Of a DNA stretch of 64,000 nt, positions 34,286 through 43,551 are shown one piece after another (the first letter of the stretch is position 1; the number at the start of each line of letters is the position of its first letter). The notes under the pieces are model-generated. The model searched no databases and was not told the origin of the DNA. It saw only the letters and a program-made list of their open reading frames with translations. Source of the DNA: JAEULH01 sp034382075 (lineage in GTDB: Bacteria > Pseudomonadota > Alphaproteobacteria > Rhodospirillales > Defluviicoccaceae); contig JAXMOZ010000006.1 of NCBI GenBank assembly GCA_034382075.1, positions 16,997 to 80,996 of the forward strand, in the 5' to 3' direction. Position numbers and translations under genes: made by a program.

Positions 34286-35526
34286 GTTGCCCGCGCTTGC
34301 GGCCGGGTCGGTGCACCATCGTTTACCAGCGGGTCCCCGACCCCGAGCTGACCCTCCATCCACAGGTGCCCCAGTAGCGCCCCCTGCGCCACGAATTCGC
34401 GCACGCCGACCTGGTCCGAAGCGCGGGCGACCTGAGTGTATCCTTGCTCGTCGCGCCACAGAATTCGAACCTCCTCGGCTCGAAAAGCGTTCAAAAAGAA
34501 CGGCGAGTGTGTCGTCACGAAAAGCTGGGTAGCCGCCACCGCGGCGCGGCATTCCTCGGCGAGGTCTGGCAGCAGTCGAGGATGCAGATAGTTCTCCGGC
34601 TCCTCGATCCCGATGACGGGAGGCGGCGAGGGATCGTGAAGCAAAAGGAGATACGCGAGCATCTTGAGCGTCCCATCGGATGCGAATCTTGCCAGGACAG
34701 GATGGCTGAACGGGGCGTCCTTGATCTGCAAGAGCAACCTCCCGTCCGGCATGGTCTCCGCCAAAACCCGCTCGATGCGCGGCACTCGCCGCCTAAGCAC
34801 CTCGAATATCGCCTCCAGCCGCCTGGGATGTTGTTCGGCCAAGTACTGGATGACATTGGCCAAGTTGTCGCCGCTTTTCGTCAGCCGCTCGTGCGGGCCC
34901 GTTTCGGGTTGACCACGCGCGCTGTCGGCTGAGAGGTATGATACGTACCAGCCAGTGATGAATTCGCGCAGCGCAGCTACTCGGGGGTGTTCCGCGAATT
35001 GGCCCAAAGCGTTTACGGCAAGAAGGTTGGCGCTCTTTAGCGGCGTCTCGACCCGCTGATCTTCCGCGTCGGGAAGCTGGCCGCTCACCGCGCTGCCTTG
35101 GCCATAGTGATAGTTGAGAAAGCGGAACGGCTTGCCTCTGCTACCGCGCCGCCATTGTAACCACTCTTCGGCGACTACAGGTGCATTGTTATGCTCATAA
35201 ACCGAAAGGTGGTAGGTGATAAGGGGATAGTATGGCTCTTTGTATTTTATCTCTATAACTACCGGCCCATCGCACCCGCGTGTCTTCAGCTCCTTGGCCC
35301 GACCCCGTCGGTCCCAGGCGCGGCGGAGGCCAAGCTCGAAGCATTCGGCCAAGAATGCAAAGACGTCGAATACAGTGGACTTGCCGCTGCCGTTCGGGCC
35401 GAGTAGCACCGTGAGCGGCGTCAGATCTTTGAACTCAACATGACGCAGGGCCCGGAAGTTCTTGACCTTCAAGTCTTCTATACGCGGTGGCGAACGCATC
35501 TGCACGCGCGCCGCAGGAGCTACCAT
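34282..35526 (-). CDS. AAA/ABC-type ATPase (AAA_21, OLD/SMC-like), partner of DUF4276
   Basis: The protein has 414 residues from the ATG at 35526 (alternatives 35610 and 35499). Walker A GPNGSGKS is at about 43-50, within LKVKNFRALRHVEF...LTVLLGPNGSGKSTVFD. A long insertion follows. The signature-like FASDGTLKMLAYLLLL, Walker B IGIEEPENYLHP and the switch motif FVTTHSPFFLNAF come near the end. This is the head-domain layout of OLD, RecF and PARIS-type ATPases. The gene is visibly less GC-rich than its neighbours, suggesting transfer. It is coupled to the DUF4276 gene downstream. A role in anti-phage defence is likely by analogy but unproven. Confidence 0.88.
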   Translation of the reverse strand: MVAPAARVQMRSPPRIEDLKVKNFRALRHVEFKDLTPLTVLLGPNGSGKSTVFDVFAFLAECFELGLRRAWDRRGRAKELKTRGCDGPVVIEIKYKEPYYPLITYHLSVYEHNNAPVVAEEWLQWRRGSRGKPFRFLNYHYGQGSAVSGQLPDAEDQRVETPLKSANLLAVNALGQFAEHPRVAALREFITGWYVSYLSADSARGQPETGPHERLTKSGDNLANVIQYLAEQHPRRLEAIFEVLRRRVPRIERVLAETMPDGRLLLQIKDAPFSHPVLARFASDGTLKMLAYLLLLHDPSPPPVIGIEEPENYLHPRLLPDLAEECRAAVAATQLFVTTHSPFFLNAFRAEEVRILWRDEQGYTQVARASDQVGVREFVAQGALLGHLWMEGQLGVGDPLVNDGAPTRPQARAT

Positions 35527-35608
35527 GTCAGCGGACCCGGTATTAGTTGGACAAGAACCGTCGCGCGTTGACAGCTTACGCTGCATCGTCTCGGAGCATC
35601 GCATGCGC

Positions 35609-35645
35609 AACCCGCCCGCAGCAAGGCACAGGCCTTGTGCGGGTT
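35609..35645. terminator. Interrupted hairpin between the ATPase and ggt
   Basis: AACCCGC...GCAAGGC-ACAG-GCCTTGT-GCGGGTT forms a long, bulged stem, ending in TTTCTT on the plus strand. It lies just past the ggt stop codon and before the ATPase gene start. On the minus strand it may end ggt transcription. Confidence 0.45.
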
Positions 35646-35652
35646 TCTTGCG

Positions 35653-37410
35653 TCAGTTGCCGAGCGCGACCCCTTCCCGCCTCGGGTCGGCGGCGCCCTC
35701 CAGCCCACCGCGGGTGAGCGCGATGGCGTTGAGCCCGCTCTCCAGCTCGCCGATGACGACCTCGTGGCCCAGGGCTTCGAGTTCGGCGCGCAGGCTTTCG
35801 GCTTCGGTGCCGGCCTCGAGTTCCGTGGGCCCACCGCGATTAACGATGTTACCGAGGTTGACCGCGGCGGCGATGTCGAGGCCCCAGTCCAGCGTCGCCA
35901 ATAGAGACTTGGTGACGTAGCCGATGATCCGGGAGCCACCGGGCGACCCGGTGGCGAGGATCGGCCGGCCGTCGTCGGCGAGCACGATGGTCGGCGCCAT
36001 GGAGCTGCGCGGGCGCTTGCCCGGCTGCGGCCGGTTGGCCACCGGCTTGCCGGCTGCCTGCGGCTTGAACGAAAAGTCGGTGAGCTGGTTGTTCAGAATG
36101 AAGCCGCCGGCCATGAGCCGGGAGCCGAACGGACCCTCGACGCTGCTGGTCATGGCGACGACGTTGCCGGCGGCATCGGCGACGCTCAGGTGCGTCGTCG
36201 ACGGCGGACGCGGGGCCTCCCCGGCGACGCCGGCAACGGCGAGCACGCCGGCCGGCCGGCCGGGCGCCGCCTCGCCCTTGGCGGCGCGGGGGCCAATCAG
36301 CTTGGCGCGGCGGGCGAGATAGTCCCGCTCGAGAAGCGCTGCGGTCGGCACCTCGGCGAACTTGGGGTCGGCGACGTAGGCGTTGCGGTCGGCAAAGGCG
36401 AGCCGGCTGGCTTCGGCCAAGCGGTGGGCGGAGGCGAGCGAGCCGGCGCCGGCGGCGCGCATGTCGAAGCCACGGAGCAGCCCCAGGATCTGCAGCGTGG
36501 CGATGCCTCCCGACGACGGCGGCGGCATGCCGCAGACGCGCCTGCCGCGGTAGTCGAGGCAGACCGGCTGGCGGCGAACGGCGCGGTAGCCGGCGAGGTC
36601 GGCCTTGGTCATCGCCGCCGGATTGCGCTTGGCGGTGCTGACGGTGCGGGCGATCTCGGCGGCGATCCGGCCGGTGTAGAAGGCGTCGGCGCCATCATTG
36701 GCGAGGCTGCGGAGCGTAGCCGCAAGTTCCGGATTGCGCAGCAGCGCCCCTTCGGGCAGGGGCTCGCCGGCGCGGTCGTAGAAATAGGCCGCGGGGGCGG
36801 CGAACGTCTTCAAGTGCTTGTCCGCGGCGATGGCCTGGTGCAACCGCGCCGAGACGGGGAAGCCTTGCTCGGCCAGCGCGATCGCCGGGGCGAACAGGTC
36901 CGCCCAGGGCAGCACGCCCGCGTCCGCATGCGCCAGCGCCAGCATCCGGACCACGCCCGGAACGCCCACCGACAGGCCGCCGACGACGGCATCGTCGAAG
37001 CCTCGCGGGGTGCCGCCCTCGTCCAGAAACATGCCCGGCCGTGCCGAGGCCGGGGCCGTCTCGCGGCCGTCGTAGGCGACGAGCTTGCGCGTCTTGGCGT
37101 CGTAATGAAGGAGGAAGCCCCCGCCGCCGATCCCGGACGACTGCGGCTCGACCAGGGTGAGCACCAACTGCGCCGCGATGGCCGCATCGACGGCGCTGCC
37201 GCCAGCGGCCAGCACGCTGCGGCCGGCCTCGGCGGCGAGCGGATGGGCGGCGGCGATCATGGCGTCGTCGGCGCGAACCAGCGTCGCCGGCGGCGCCGCC
37301 ACGGGCGAGGCCTCCCGCTGGAAGGCGGCGCAACCGGCGAGCAGCAGCATCATGAGGGCGGCAACCGGCCCGGCGCCGGCCCGTCGTGGCCATCTTGCGG
37401 CGATGCTCAT
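35653..37410 (-). CDS. ggt: Gamma-glutamyltranspeptidase, predicted lipoprotein
   Basis: The protein has 585 residues from the ATG at 37410. A lipoprotein signal ends in LLLAGC (Cys about 29), so the enzyme is probably membrane-anchored in the periplasm. The large subunit begins with ATLVRADDAMIAAAHPLAAEAG. The autocleavage site and catalytic Thr are in PSTTHLSVADAAGNVVAMT. MPPPSSGGIATLQIL and the small-subunit GSPGGSRI motif are intact. It cleaves gamma-glutamyl compounds such as glutathione. The gene stands alone. Confidence 0.95.
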   Translation of the reverse strand: MSIAARWPRRAGAGPVAALMMLLLAGCAAFQREASPVAAPPATLVRADDAMIAAAHPLAAEAGRSVLAAGGSAVDAAIAAQLVLTLVEPQSSGIGGGGFLLHYDAKTRKLVAYDGRETAPASARPGMFLDEGGTPRGFDDAVVGGLSVGVPGVVRMLALAHADAGVLPWADLFAPAIALAEQGFPVSARLHQAIAADKHLKTFAAPAAYFYDRAGEPLPEGALLRNPELAATLRSLANDGADAFYTGRIAAEIARTVSTAKRNPAAMTKADLAGYRAVRRQPVCLDYRGRRVCGMPPPSSGGIATLQILGLLRGFDMRAAGAGSLASAHRLAEASRLAFADRNAYVADPKFAEVPTAALLERDYLARRAKLIGPRAAKGEAAPGRPAGVLAVAGVAGEAPRPPSTTHLSVADAAGNVVAMTSSVEGPFGSRLMAGGFILNNQLTDFSFKPQAAGKPVANRPQPGKRPRSSMAPTIVLADDGRPILATGSPGGSRIIGYVTKSLLATLDWGLDIAAAVNLGNIVNRGGPTELEAGTEAESLRAELEALGHEVVIGELESGLNAIALTRGGLEGAADPRREGVALGN

Positions 37411-37949
37411 GCTTCGCGTCCCCTTCCGTCGACCTCTCTTGGGCATCTCTGCGCGAGGTCGAGCTTAGCCGGGACCGCCGGCCGGGGGCAAAGCCCTCGA
37501 TCGGGCAGTGAGCGGGCGCAACTGGCTGCGGGCGGCGGCTGACCAGAGCGCCGGAGGGGTTGAGCATCGCAGCCGCCAAAGAAACCGGAAGTAAAAGATG
37601 AGAATGATTTGCGTTCGGAGAAGCCCGGCGAAGGGCTCGCCGTCTTGGTCAACCCGCCGGCGGCAGCGGCCGCCACCCGGGCACCGCAGTGGCACCGCAG
37701 CTAGTCGCTTGACATCATTGGCTTTGGCTTTTAGCATGCGGGTCTTCTAATAGACCGGCGGGACACTCCGGCCGACTGGCTGAAACCCGGCATTCCTCTG
37801 GGACATTCCCCCGCTGCTTGCCTTTTGCCGTGCGCCCGCGCCGTATCGGCGCCCAATATTTCCTTCTTTTCTTATCGGATTTGTCCTACTCAGAAGGAGC
37901 GGTGTGCCTGCTGCGTCGGCCGCCGGAGAAAGCGGGTGTGGAGCGTGTC
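37411..37949. other. Intergenic region between divergent ggt and cco operon
   Basis: This 539-bp gap holds no convincing gene. It contains a candidate promoter for ccoN (37709-37737) and a Fur-like but imperfect word GATGAGAATGATTT near 37595. No perfect FNR/FixK box (TTGAT-N4-ATCAA) is visible, which is unusual upstream of a cbb3 operon. Confidence 0.5.
37709..37737 (+). promoter_or_regulatory. Candidate sigma-70 promoter of the cco operon
   Basis: TTGACA (37709-37714), a 17-bp spacer and TAGCAT (37732-37737). It gives a leader of about 200 nt before ccoN ATG 37950. Confidence 0.45.
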
Positions 37950-39425
37950 ATGAGCCAAGCGGTAGCCGCGAGGGCGGTGAGCCCAAGCCTCTACGAGGAC
38001 GAAGTCGTCCGCAAATTCGTCGTCGCCACGGTGTTCTGGGGCGTCACCGGCTTCCTGGTCGGAACCTACATCGCCTTCCAGCTGGCCTTCCCGATCCTCA
38101 ACCTGGATCTGGAGTGGACCACCTTCGGCCGGTTGCGGCCGGTCCACACCTCGGCGGTCATCTTCGCCTTCGGCGGCAACGCCCTGCTGGGCACCTCGCT
38201 CTACGTCGTCCAGCGCACCTGCCGGGCGCCGCTGTTCGGCGGCGCGGCGCTGGGCAACTTCCTTTTCTGGGGCTATCAGACGGTCATCGTCCTGGCCGCC
38301 CTCGGCTACGTCCTCGGCATCACCCAGAGCAAGGAGTACGCCGAGCCCGAGTGGTACGTCGACCTGCTGCTCACCGTCGTCTGGGTCGCCTACCTCGTCT
38401 GCTTCGTCGGCACGATCATGCGGCGCAAGGAGCCGCACATCTACGTCGCCAACTGGTTCTACCTCGCTTTCATCATCACCGTGGCGATGCTGCACGTCGT
38501 CAACAACCTGGCGATCCCGGTCTCGTTCTTCGGCAGCAAGAGCTACGTCGTCTGGGCCGGCGTCCAGGACGCGATGACCCAGTGGTGGTACGGCCACAAC
38601 GCCGTCGGCTTCTTCCTCACCGCCGGCTTCCTCGGGATGATGTACTACTTCATCCCCAAGCAGGCCGAGCGGCCGGTTTACTCCTACCGGCTCAGCATCG
38701 TCCACTTCTGGACCCTGATCTTCATCTACATCTGGGCCGGGCCGCATCACCTGCACTACACCGCCCTGCCCGACTGGGCGCAGACGCTGGGCATGGTGTT
38801 CTCGGTGGTGCTGTGGATGCCGTCCTGGGGCGGCATGATCAACGGCGTCATGACCCTGTCGGGCGCCTGGGACAAGCTTCGCACCGACCCGATCCTGCGC
38901 TTCCTCGTCGTCTCGGTCGCCTTCTACGGCATGAGCACCTTCGAGGGGCCGATGATGTCGATCAAGGCGGTCAACTCGCTCAGCCACTACACCGACTGGA
39001 CCATTGGCCACGTCCACTCCGGCGCGCTTGGCTGGGTGGCGATGATCAGCTTCGGCGCCGTGTACTTCCTGGTCCCCCGCCTGTGGGACCGGCCGCGGCT
39101 CTACTCGCTGCGCCTCGTCACCTATCACTTCTGGATCTCGACGATCGGCATCGTCCTCTACATCACCGCGATGTGGATCTCCGGGATCATGCAGGGGCTG
39201 ATGTGGCGGGCCTACGACAGCCTCGGCTTCCTCCAGTACTCGTTCATCGAGACGGTCGAGGCGATGCACCCCTACTACGTGATCCGGGCCACCGGCGGGC
39301 TGCTCTTCCTCATCGGCTCCCTGATCATGGTCTACAACCTGGTCCGCACGGTCCGCGGCGAGCTGCGCACCGAGGCGGCCTTCGAAGGGCCACGGGCGGC
39401 GATCGCTCCGAGTGCAGCCGAGTAG
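37950..39425 (+). CDS. ccoN: Cytochrome c oxidase cbb3 subunit I CcoN
   Basis: CcoN is the catalytic subunit, holding heme b, heme b3 and CuB, of the high-affinity oxidase used at low oxygen. The protein has 491 residues with about 12 membrane helices from ATG 37950; in-frame starts back to 37818 exist but add an unusual tail. Conserved stretches include RLRPVHTSAVIFAFGGNAL, WWYGHNAVGFFLTAGFLGMMYYF and WAGPHHLHYTALPDWAQTLGM with the metal-binding His residues. YTDWTIGHVHSGALGW is also present. It is the first gene of ccoNOQP. Confidence 0.97.
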   Translation: MSQAVAARAVSPSLYEDEVVRKFVVATVFWGVTGFLVGTYIAFQLAFPILNLDLEWTTFGRLRPVHTSAVIFAFGGNALLGTSLYVVQRTCRAPLFGGAALGNFLFWGYQTVIVLAALGYVLGITQSKEYAEPEWYVDLLLTVVWVAYLVCFVGTIMRRKEPHIYVANWFYLAFIITVAMLHVVNNLAIPVSFFGSKSYVVWAGVQDAMTQWWYGHNAVGFFLTAGFLGMMYYFIPKQAERPVYSYRLSIVHFWTLIFIYIWAGPHHLHYTALPDWAQTLGMVFSVVLWMPSWGGMINGVMTLSGAWDKLRTDPILRFLVVSVAFYGMSTFEGPMMSIKAVNSLSHYTDWTIGHVHSGALGWVAMISFGAVYFLVPRLWDRPRLYSLRLVTYHFWISTIGIVLYITAMWISGIMQGLMWRAYDSLGFLQYSFIETVEAMHPYYVIRATGGLLFLIGSLIMVYNLVRTVRGELRTEAAFEGPRAAIAPSAAE

Positions 39426-39443
39426 GATGGGGAGCGCGGGATC

Positions 39444-40166
39444 ATGAACCACGGACTGTTCGAAAAGAACGTCATCATTCTCAGCGTCGCCGTGCTGATC
39501 ACGGTGGCCATCGGCGGCCTGGTGCAGCTCGTTCCGCTGTTCACCATGGAGCAGACCATCGAGCGGGTCGAAGGGGTGCGCCCGTACGCGCCCCTCGAGC
39601 TGGCTGGGCGCAACATCTACGTCCGCGAGGGCTGCTACACCTGCCACAGCCAGATGATCCGGGTGTTCCGCGACGAGGACGAGCGCTACGGCCACTACAG
39701 CCTCGCCGCCGAGAGCATGTACGACCACCCGTTCCAGTGGGGCTCGAAGCGCACCGGGCCGGACCTGGCGAGGGTCGGCGGCAAGTATTCCAACGACTGG
39801 CACGCGCTGCACCTGATCGACCCCCGGGCCGTGGTGCCGGAGTCGGTCATGCCGCCCTATGGCTTCCTCGCCCGCAAGGAGCTGAAGGCCGCGGACATCG
39901 GCGAGCACATGAAGACGCTGAGGATCACCGGCGTCCCCTACTCCGACGAGGACATCGCCCAGGCCAAGGCCGACCTCGCCGCCCAGGCCGGCAACCAGAA
40001 CGGCGACACCGAGGGCCTGCTTGCCCGCTATCCCAAGGCGAACGTCGGCGACTTCGACGGCGACCCGAGCCGGATCACCGAGCTCGACGCGGTGATCGCC
40101 TACCTGCAGATGCTGGGGACGCTGGTCGACTTCAGCCAATACCAGGCCAACCCGAGCTTCCGCTGA
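39444..40166 (+). CDS. ccoO: Cytochrome c oxidase cbb3 subunit II CcoO (mono-heme cytochrome c)
   Basis: The protein has 240 residues. An N-terminal membrane anchor (about 8-32) is followed by a periplasmic cytochrome c domain. The heme motif CYTCH is at 64-68 in REGCYTCHSQMIRVFRDE. The axial Met is likely in VPESVMPPYGFL. CcoO passes electrons from CcoP to CcoN. It starts 18 nt after ccoN, preceded by GGAGCG. Confidence 0.97.
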   Translation: MNHGLFEKNVIILSVAVLITVAIGGLVQLVPLFTMEQTIERVEGVRPYAPLELAGRNIYVREGCYTCHSQMIRVFRDEDERYGHYSLAAESMYDHPFQWGSKRTGPDLARVGGKYSNDWHALHLIDPRAVVPESVMPPYGFLARKELKAADIGEHMKTLRITGVPYSDEDIAQAKADLAAQAGNQNGDTEGLLARYPKANVGDFDGDPSRITELDAVIAYLQMLGTLVDFSQYQANPSFR

Positions 40167-40178
40167 GGAGGATGCGCC

Positions 40179-40340
40179 GTGGACCTGCAGGCGGTTTGGG
40201 AAGCGCTGCGGCCCTACTGGGTCGTGTGGTTGATCATTCTGTTCGCGGCGGTCGTGTTCTTCGCCTACCGGCCAAAGAACAAGAAACGCTTCGAGGACGC
40301 TGCTCGCATCCCGCTCCGGGATGACGAGGGAGAACGATGA
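40179..40340 (+). CDS. ccoQ: Cbb3 oxidase small subunit CcoQ (GTG start)
   Basis: The protein has 53 residues. It has a single membrane helix (about 14-30, WVVWLIILFAAVVFFAY) followed by the basic RPKNKKRFEDAARIPL that is typical of CcoQ. GTG 40179 is preceded by GAGGAGGATG. The stop overlaps the ccoP start (ATGA). CcoQ stabilises the oxidase complex. Confidence 0.93.
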   Translation: MDLQAVWEALRPYWVVWLIILFAAVVFFAYRPKNKKRFEDAARIPLRDDEGER

Positions 40341-41206
40341 TGGCACAGGAAAAAGACTTCGACGTCCTGACCGGCACGGAGACCACCGGCCACGAATGGG
40401 ACGGGATCCGCGAGCTGAACACGCCGCTGCCCCGGTGGTGGCTCTACGTGTTCTACGCCACCATCGTCTTCGGCGTCATCTACAGCGTCCTCTTTCCGGC
40501 ATGGCCTTGGTTCAACGGCTTCACCCAAGGGGTCCTCGGCTACTCCTCGCGCCAAGTGGTTCGCGAGCGGATCGCCGAAGCGGCGGCCAGCCGGGCTCAC
40601 TGGGTCGAACAGATCGAGGCAACGCCGCTGGAAGAGATCGTCGACAACCCCGACCTGTTGCAGATCGCCTCGGTGGGCGGCCGCGCCGTGTTCGCCAACA
40701 ACTGCGCGCCTTGCCACGGCACCGGCGCCACCGGCCGGCCGGGGGGGTACCCGGCGCTGGTGGACGACGACTGGATCTGGGGCGGCAGCCTGGAGGCGAT
40801 CCACACCACCATCGCCGGCGGCATCCGCAACGCCGCGCACGCCGAGGCGCGGGTCTCTGAGATGCCGGCGTTCGGCGCCGACGGCGTGTTGACGCCGCCG
40901 CAGGTGGCGGCCGTCGCCCAGCACGTCCTGGCGGTGTCCGGGGCCGGCGAGGACAACGAGGAGGGCGCGCAGATCTTCGCCGAGAACTGCGCCTCGTGTC
41001 ACGGCGACCTCGGCCGCGGCAACGAGGACCTGGGCGCGCCCAACCTCAGCGACCAGATCTGGCTCTATGGCGGCGCGAAGGACGAGGTGGTCCGCCAGAT
41101 CACCAAGCCGCGCCACGGCGTCATGCCGCCATGGGACACCCGGCTGACCCCGGCGGAAATCAAGCAGGTCGCCGTCTACGTGCATTCGTTGGGCGGCGGC
41201 CAGTAA
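40337..41206 (+). CDS. ccoP: Cytochrome c oxidase cbb3 subunit III CcoP (di-heme cytochrome c)
   Basis: The protein has 289 residues. An N-terminal region with EWDGIRELNTPLPRWWLYVFY leads into a membrane helix (about 34-55). Two cytochrome c domains follow, with heme motifs CAPCH (123-127) and CASCH (218-222). CcoP accepts electrons from the bc1 complex via soluble cytochrome c. It overlaps ccoQ and ends the ccoNOQP set. Confidence 0.97.
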   Translation: MMAQEKDFDVLTGTETTGHEWDGIRELNTPLPRWWLYVFYATIVFGVIYSVLFPAWPWFNGFTQGVLGYSSRQVVRERIAEAAASRAHWVEQIEATPLEEIVDNPDLLQIASVGGRAVFANNCAPCHGTGATGRPGGYPALVDDDWIWGGSLEAIHTTIAGGIRNAAHAEARVSEMPAFGADGVLTPPQVAAVAQHVLAVSGAGEDNEEGAQIFAENCASCHGDLGRGNEDLGAPNLSDQIWLYGGAKDEVVRQITKPRHGVMPPWDTRLTPAEIKQVAVYVHSLGGGQ

Positions 41207-41236
41207 CGGGCAAGAGCAGGGAACCAAGGGCGGCGT

Positions 41237-41313
41237 CGTTGCGAGGAGGCGAATGCCGACGAAGCAACCCACGCTTCTGGATCGCCGCGCCGCTTTGCGG
41301 CTCGCGATGACGG
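41237..41313 (+). repeat. Dispersed repeat family A, copy 3
   Basis: About 77 bp, GTTGCGAGGAGGCGAATGCC to GGCTCGCGATGACGG, in the 258-bp gap between ccoP and ccoG. It is a few bases shorter than copies 1 and 2 in the centre. Confidence 0.8.
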
Positions 41314-41464
41314 CCTCCCGTCCCACAGGATCCTTGCGAACAAGAAACTAACGTACCGGCAGGGGTGAACCAGGGGAAGACGCCGGTCGGGCTCAAGTCC
41401 GGCCGGCGGCGGCGCGCCGGCTATCCTTCGCCGGCGCCGCACAGGCAGGCTGAGGGCGAGAATC

Positions 41465-43048
41465 ATGGCGACGGCGGATACGGCCTTTCTCAATACGGCG
41501 GGCGAAGCCTCCCCGCCGCAGCCAAAGGCCGGGCGCGGCCGCGGTGCTGCCGGCGGCGGCGAGCCGCAGCCGCAACCGCCGCAAAAGCAGAAGCTGTTCG
41601 CCGAGCGCGAAGCGATCTACTCGCGGAGCATCCAGGGCTTCTGGCGCAAGGTGAAGTGGTGGACGCTGGCGGTGCTGCTGGGCCTCTACTACCTCGGCCC
41701 GTGGCTGCGCTGGGACCGGGGACCTGGGGCACCCGATCAGGCCCTCCTGATCGACATGCCCGGGCGGCGCGCCTATTTCTTCGGCCTGGAGATCTGGCCG
41801 CAGGAAATCTATTACCTCACCGGCCTGTTGATCCTCGGCGCCGTCGGCCTGTTCTTCGTCACCGCCCTGTTCGGCCGGGTGTGGTGCGGTTTCACCTGCC
41901 CGCAGACGGTGTGGACCGACCTGTTCATGTGGGTCGAGCGCAAGATCGAGGGCGACCGCAACGCCCGGATCAAGCTCGACAAGGCGCCGCTCTCCGCGCC
42001 GAAGGTCGGCAAGAAGCTGGCGAAGCACGCGGCCTGGCTGCTGATCGCTTTGGCCACGGGCGGCGCCTGGATCATGTATTTCAACGACGCGCCGACGGTC
42101 GTTCGCGACTTCTTCACCGGCCAGGCGTCGATGGCCATCTACGGCTTCGTCTTCCTGTTCACCGCGACGACCTACCTGCTCGCAGGCTGGGCGCGCGAGC
42201 AGGTGTGCATCTACATGTGTCCGTGGCCGCGCTTTCAGGGCGCGATGTTCGACGAAGACTCGCTGGTCGTCACCTACGAGGACTGGCGCGGCGAGCCCCG
42301 CGGCGGCGCGAGGAAGGGCCAGTCGTTCGAGGGCCGCGGCCACTGCGTCGATTGCGGGCTGTGCTGGCAGGTCTGCCCCACCGGCGTCGACATCCGCAAG
42401 GGCCAGCAGATGGCCTGCATCGGCTGCGCCCTTTGCGTCGATGCCTGCAACTCGGTGATGGACCGCTTCGGCCTGCCGCGCGAACTCATCACCTACGACA
42501 GCATCGCCAACCAGGTCGCCCGAGCCAAGGGCGAGACCAAGACCCGGCTCAAGCTCATCCGTCCCCGCACGATCGCCTACGCGGTGCTGCTGCTCGTCAT
42601 CGCGACGGTGATGGTGGTGGGCCTGTCGACCCGGTCGCGGCTGCACGTCAACGTGCTCCAGGACCGCCAGCCGCTGTTCGTCAAGCTGTCGGACGGCTCG
42701 GTGCGCAACGGCTACACCCTCAAAATCGTCAACATGGTCCGCGAGCCGAAGACCTACCTGCTCTCGACCGACGGGCTGGTCGGCGCCGAGATCGCCGTCC
42801 TCGGCCGCCACCTGGAGCCCGGACCGTACCTGGAGCTGGACGTGGCCCCCGACGACGTCTCCAGCTTCCGGGTTTTCGTCAAGGCGCCGGCCGACAGCCT
42901 GACCGGCCCGCAGACGGACTTCACCTTCTATCTCATCGACATGGAGACCCGGCAAAGCGAGGAGGTGCGCGGCATCTTCAATGGCCCGGCCGCCCCGCCG
43001 AAGCCGGAGAGGGCGCCCACGTTCTCGGCGCTGGGCGAGACGGGATGA
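41465..43048 (+). CDS. ccoG: Cbb3 oxidase maturation Fe-S protein CcoG (FixG/RdxA)
   Basis: The protein has 527 residues, with an N-terminal Pro/Gln-rich lead of about 40. About five membrane segments surround cysteine motifs: CGFTCP, CIYMCPWPRFQ, then a two-cluster ferredoxin domain with CVDCGLCWQVCPTG and CIGCALCVDACN. A C-terminal immunoglobulin-like domain (about 390-510) is typical of CcoG. CcoG is thought to reduce copper for delivery to the oxidase. The gene is coupled to ccoH. Confidence 0.96.
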   Translation: MATADTAFLNTAGEASPPQPKAGRGRGAAGGGEPQPQPPQKQKLFAEREAIYSRSIQGFWRKVKWWTLAVLLGLYYLGPWLRWDRGPGAPDQALLIDMPGRRAYFFGLEIWPQEIYYLTGLLILGAVGLFFVTALFGRVWCGFTCPQTVWTDLFMWVERKIEGDRNARIKLDKAPLSAPKVGKKLAKHAAWLLIALATGGAWIMYFNDAPTVVRDFFTGQASMAIYGFVFLFTATTYLLAGWAREQVCIYMCPWPRFQGAMFDEDSLVVTYEDWRGEPRGGARKGQSFEGRGHCVDCGLCWQVCPTGVDIRKGQQMACIGCALCVDACNSVMDRFGLPRELITYDSIANQVARAKGETKTRLKLIRPRTIAYAVLLLVIATVMVVGLSTRSRLHVNVLQDRQPLFVKLSDGSVRNGYTLKIVNMVREPKTYLLSTDGLVGAEIAVLGRHLEPGPYLELDVAPDDVSSFRVFVKAPADSLTGPQTDFTFYLIDMETRQSEEVRGIFNGPAAPPKPERAPTFSALGETG

Positions 43049-43551
43049 GCGCCATGGCCAGGCCGCGCCAGCGGGGCTGGTGGTATCCCTGGATCTTCGT
43101 CGGCTTCATGGCTCTCGTCATCGGCGTCAACGCGGTCATGGCGACGCTCGCGGTCAGCACCTTCCCCGGGCTGCAAACCGAGGACGCTTACAACAAGGGC
43201 CTTCGCCACAACGACACCATCGCCGCCAAGCGCGAGCAGGAGAGGCGCGGCTGGCGCATGACCCTGCAGGTCAAGCCGCTCCCGGCAAGCGCCGAAGGTT
43301 CGCGCGACGCTGAAGTCAGCGTCACCTTCGTCGACCGCGACGGCCAGCCGCTGGACCGGCTCGAGGTGGAGGCGGCGCTGCACCGGCCGGCGGTCGCGGG
43401 CTTCGACCGGACGCTGCCCCTCGAGCGGCGCGGCGGCGGCGTCTACGCCGGCGTCGTCAGCCTGCCCTTCGCCGGGCAGTGGGACGCGCGGATTACCGCC
43501 CGGCAGGACGCCGACAGCCATCAGGCGACGCAGCGTCTGTTCCTGCCGTGA
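43045..43551 (+). CDS. ccoH: Cbb3 oxidase assembly protein CcoH (FixH)
   Basis: The protein has 168 residues from ATG 43045, overlapping the ccoG stop by 4 nt. One membrane helix (about 14-38) is followed by a periplasmic FixH domain with TEDAYNKGLRHNDTIAAKRE and the VTFVDRDGQPL strand. CcoH is required for stable CcoP and complex assembly. Confidence 0.94.
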   Translation: MSAMARPRQRGWWYPWIFVGFMALVIGVNAVMATLAVSTFPGLQTEDAYNKGLRHNDTIAAKREQERRGWRMTLQVKPLPASAEGSRDAEVSVTFVDRDGQPLDRLEVEAALHRPAVAGFDRTLPLERRGGGVYAGVVSLPFAGQWDARITARQDADSHQATQRLFLP

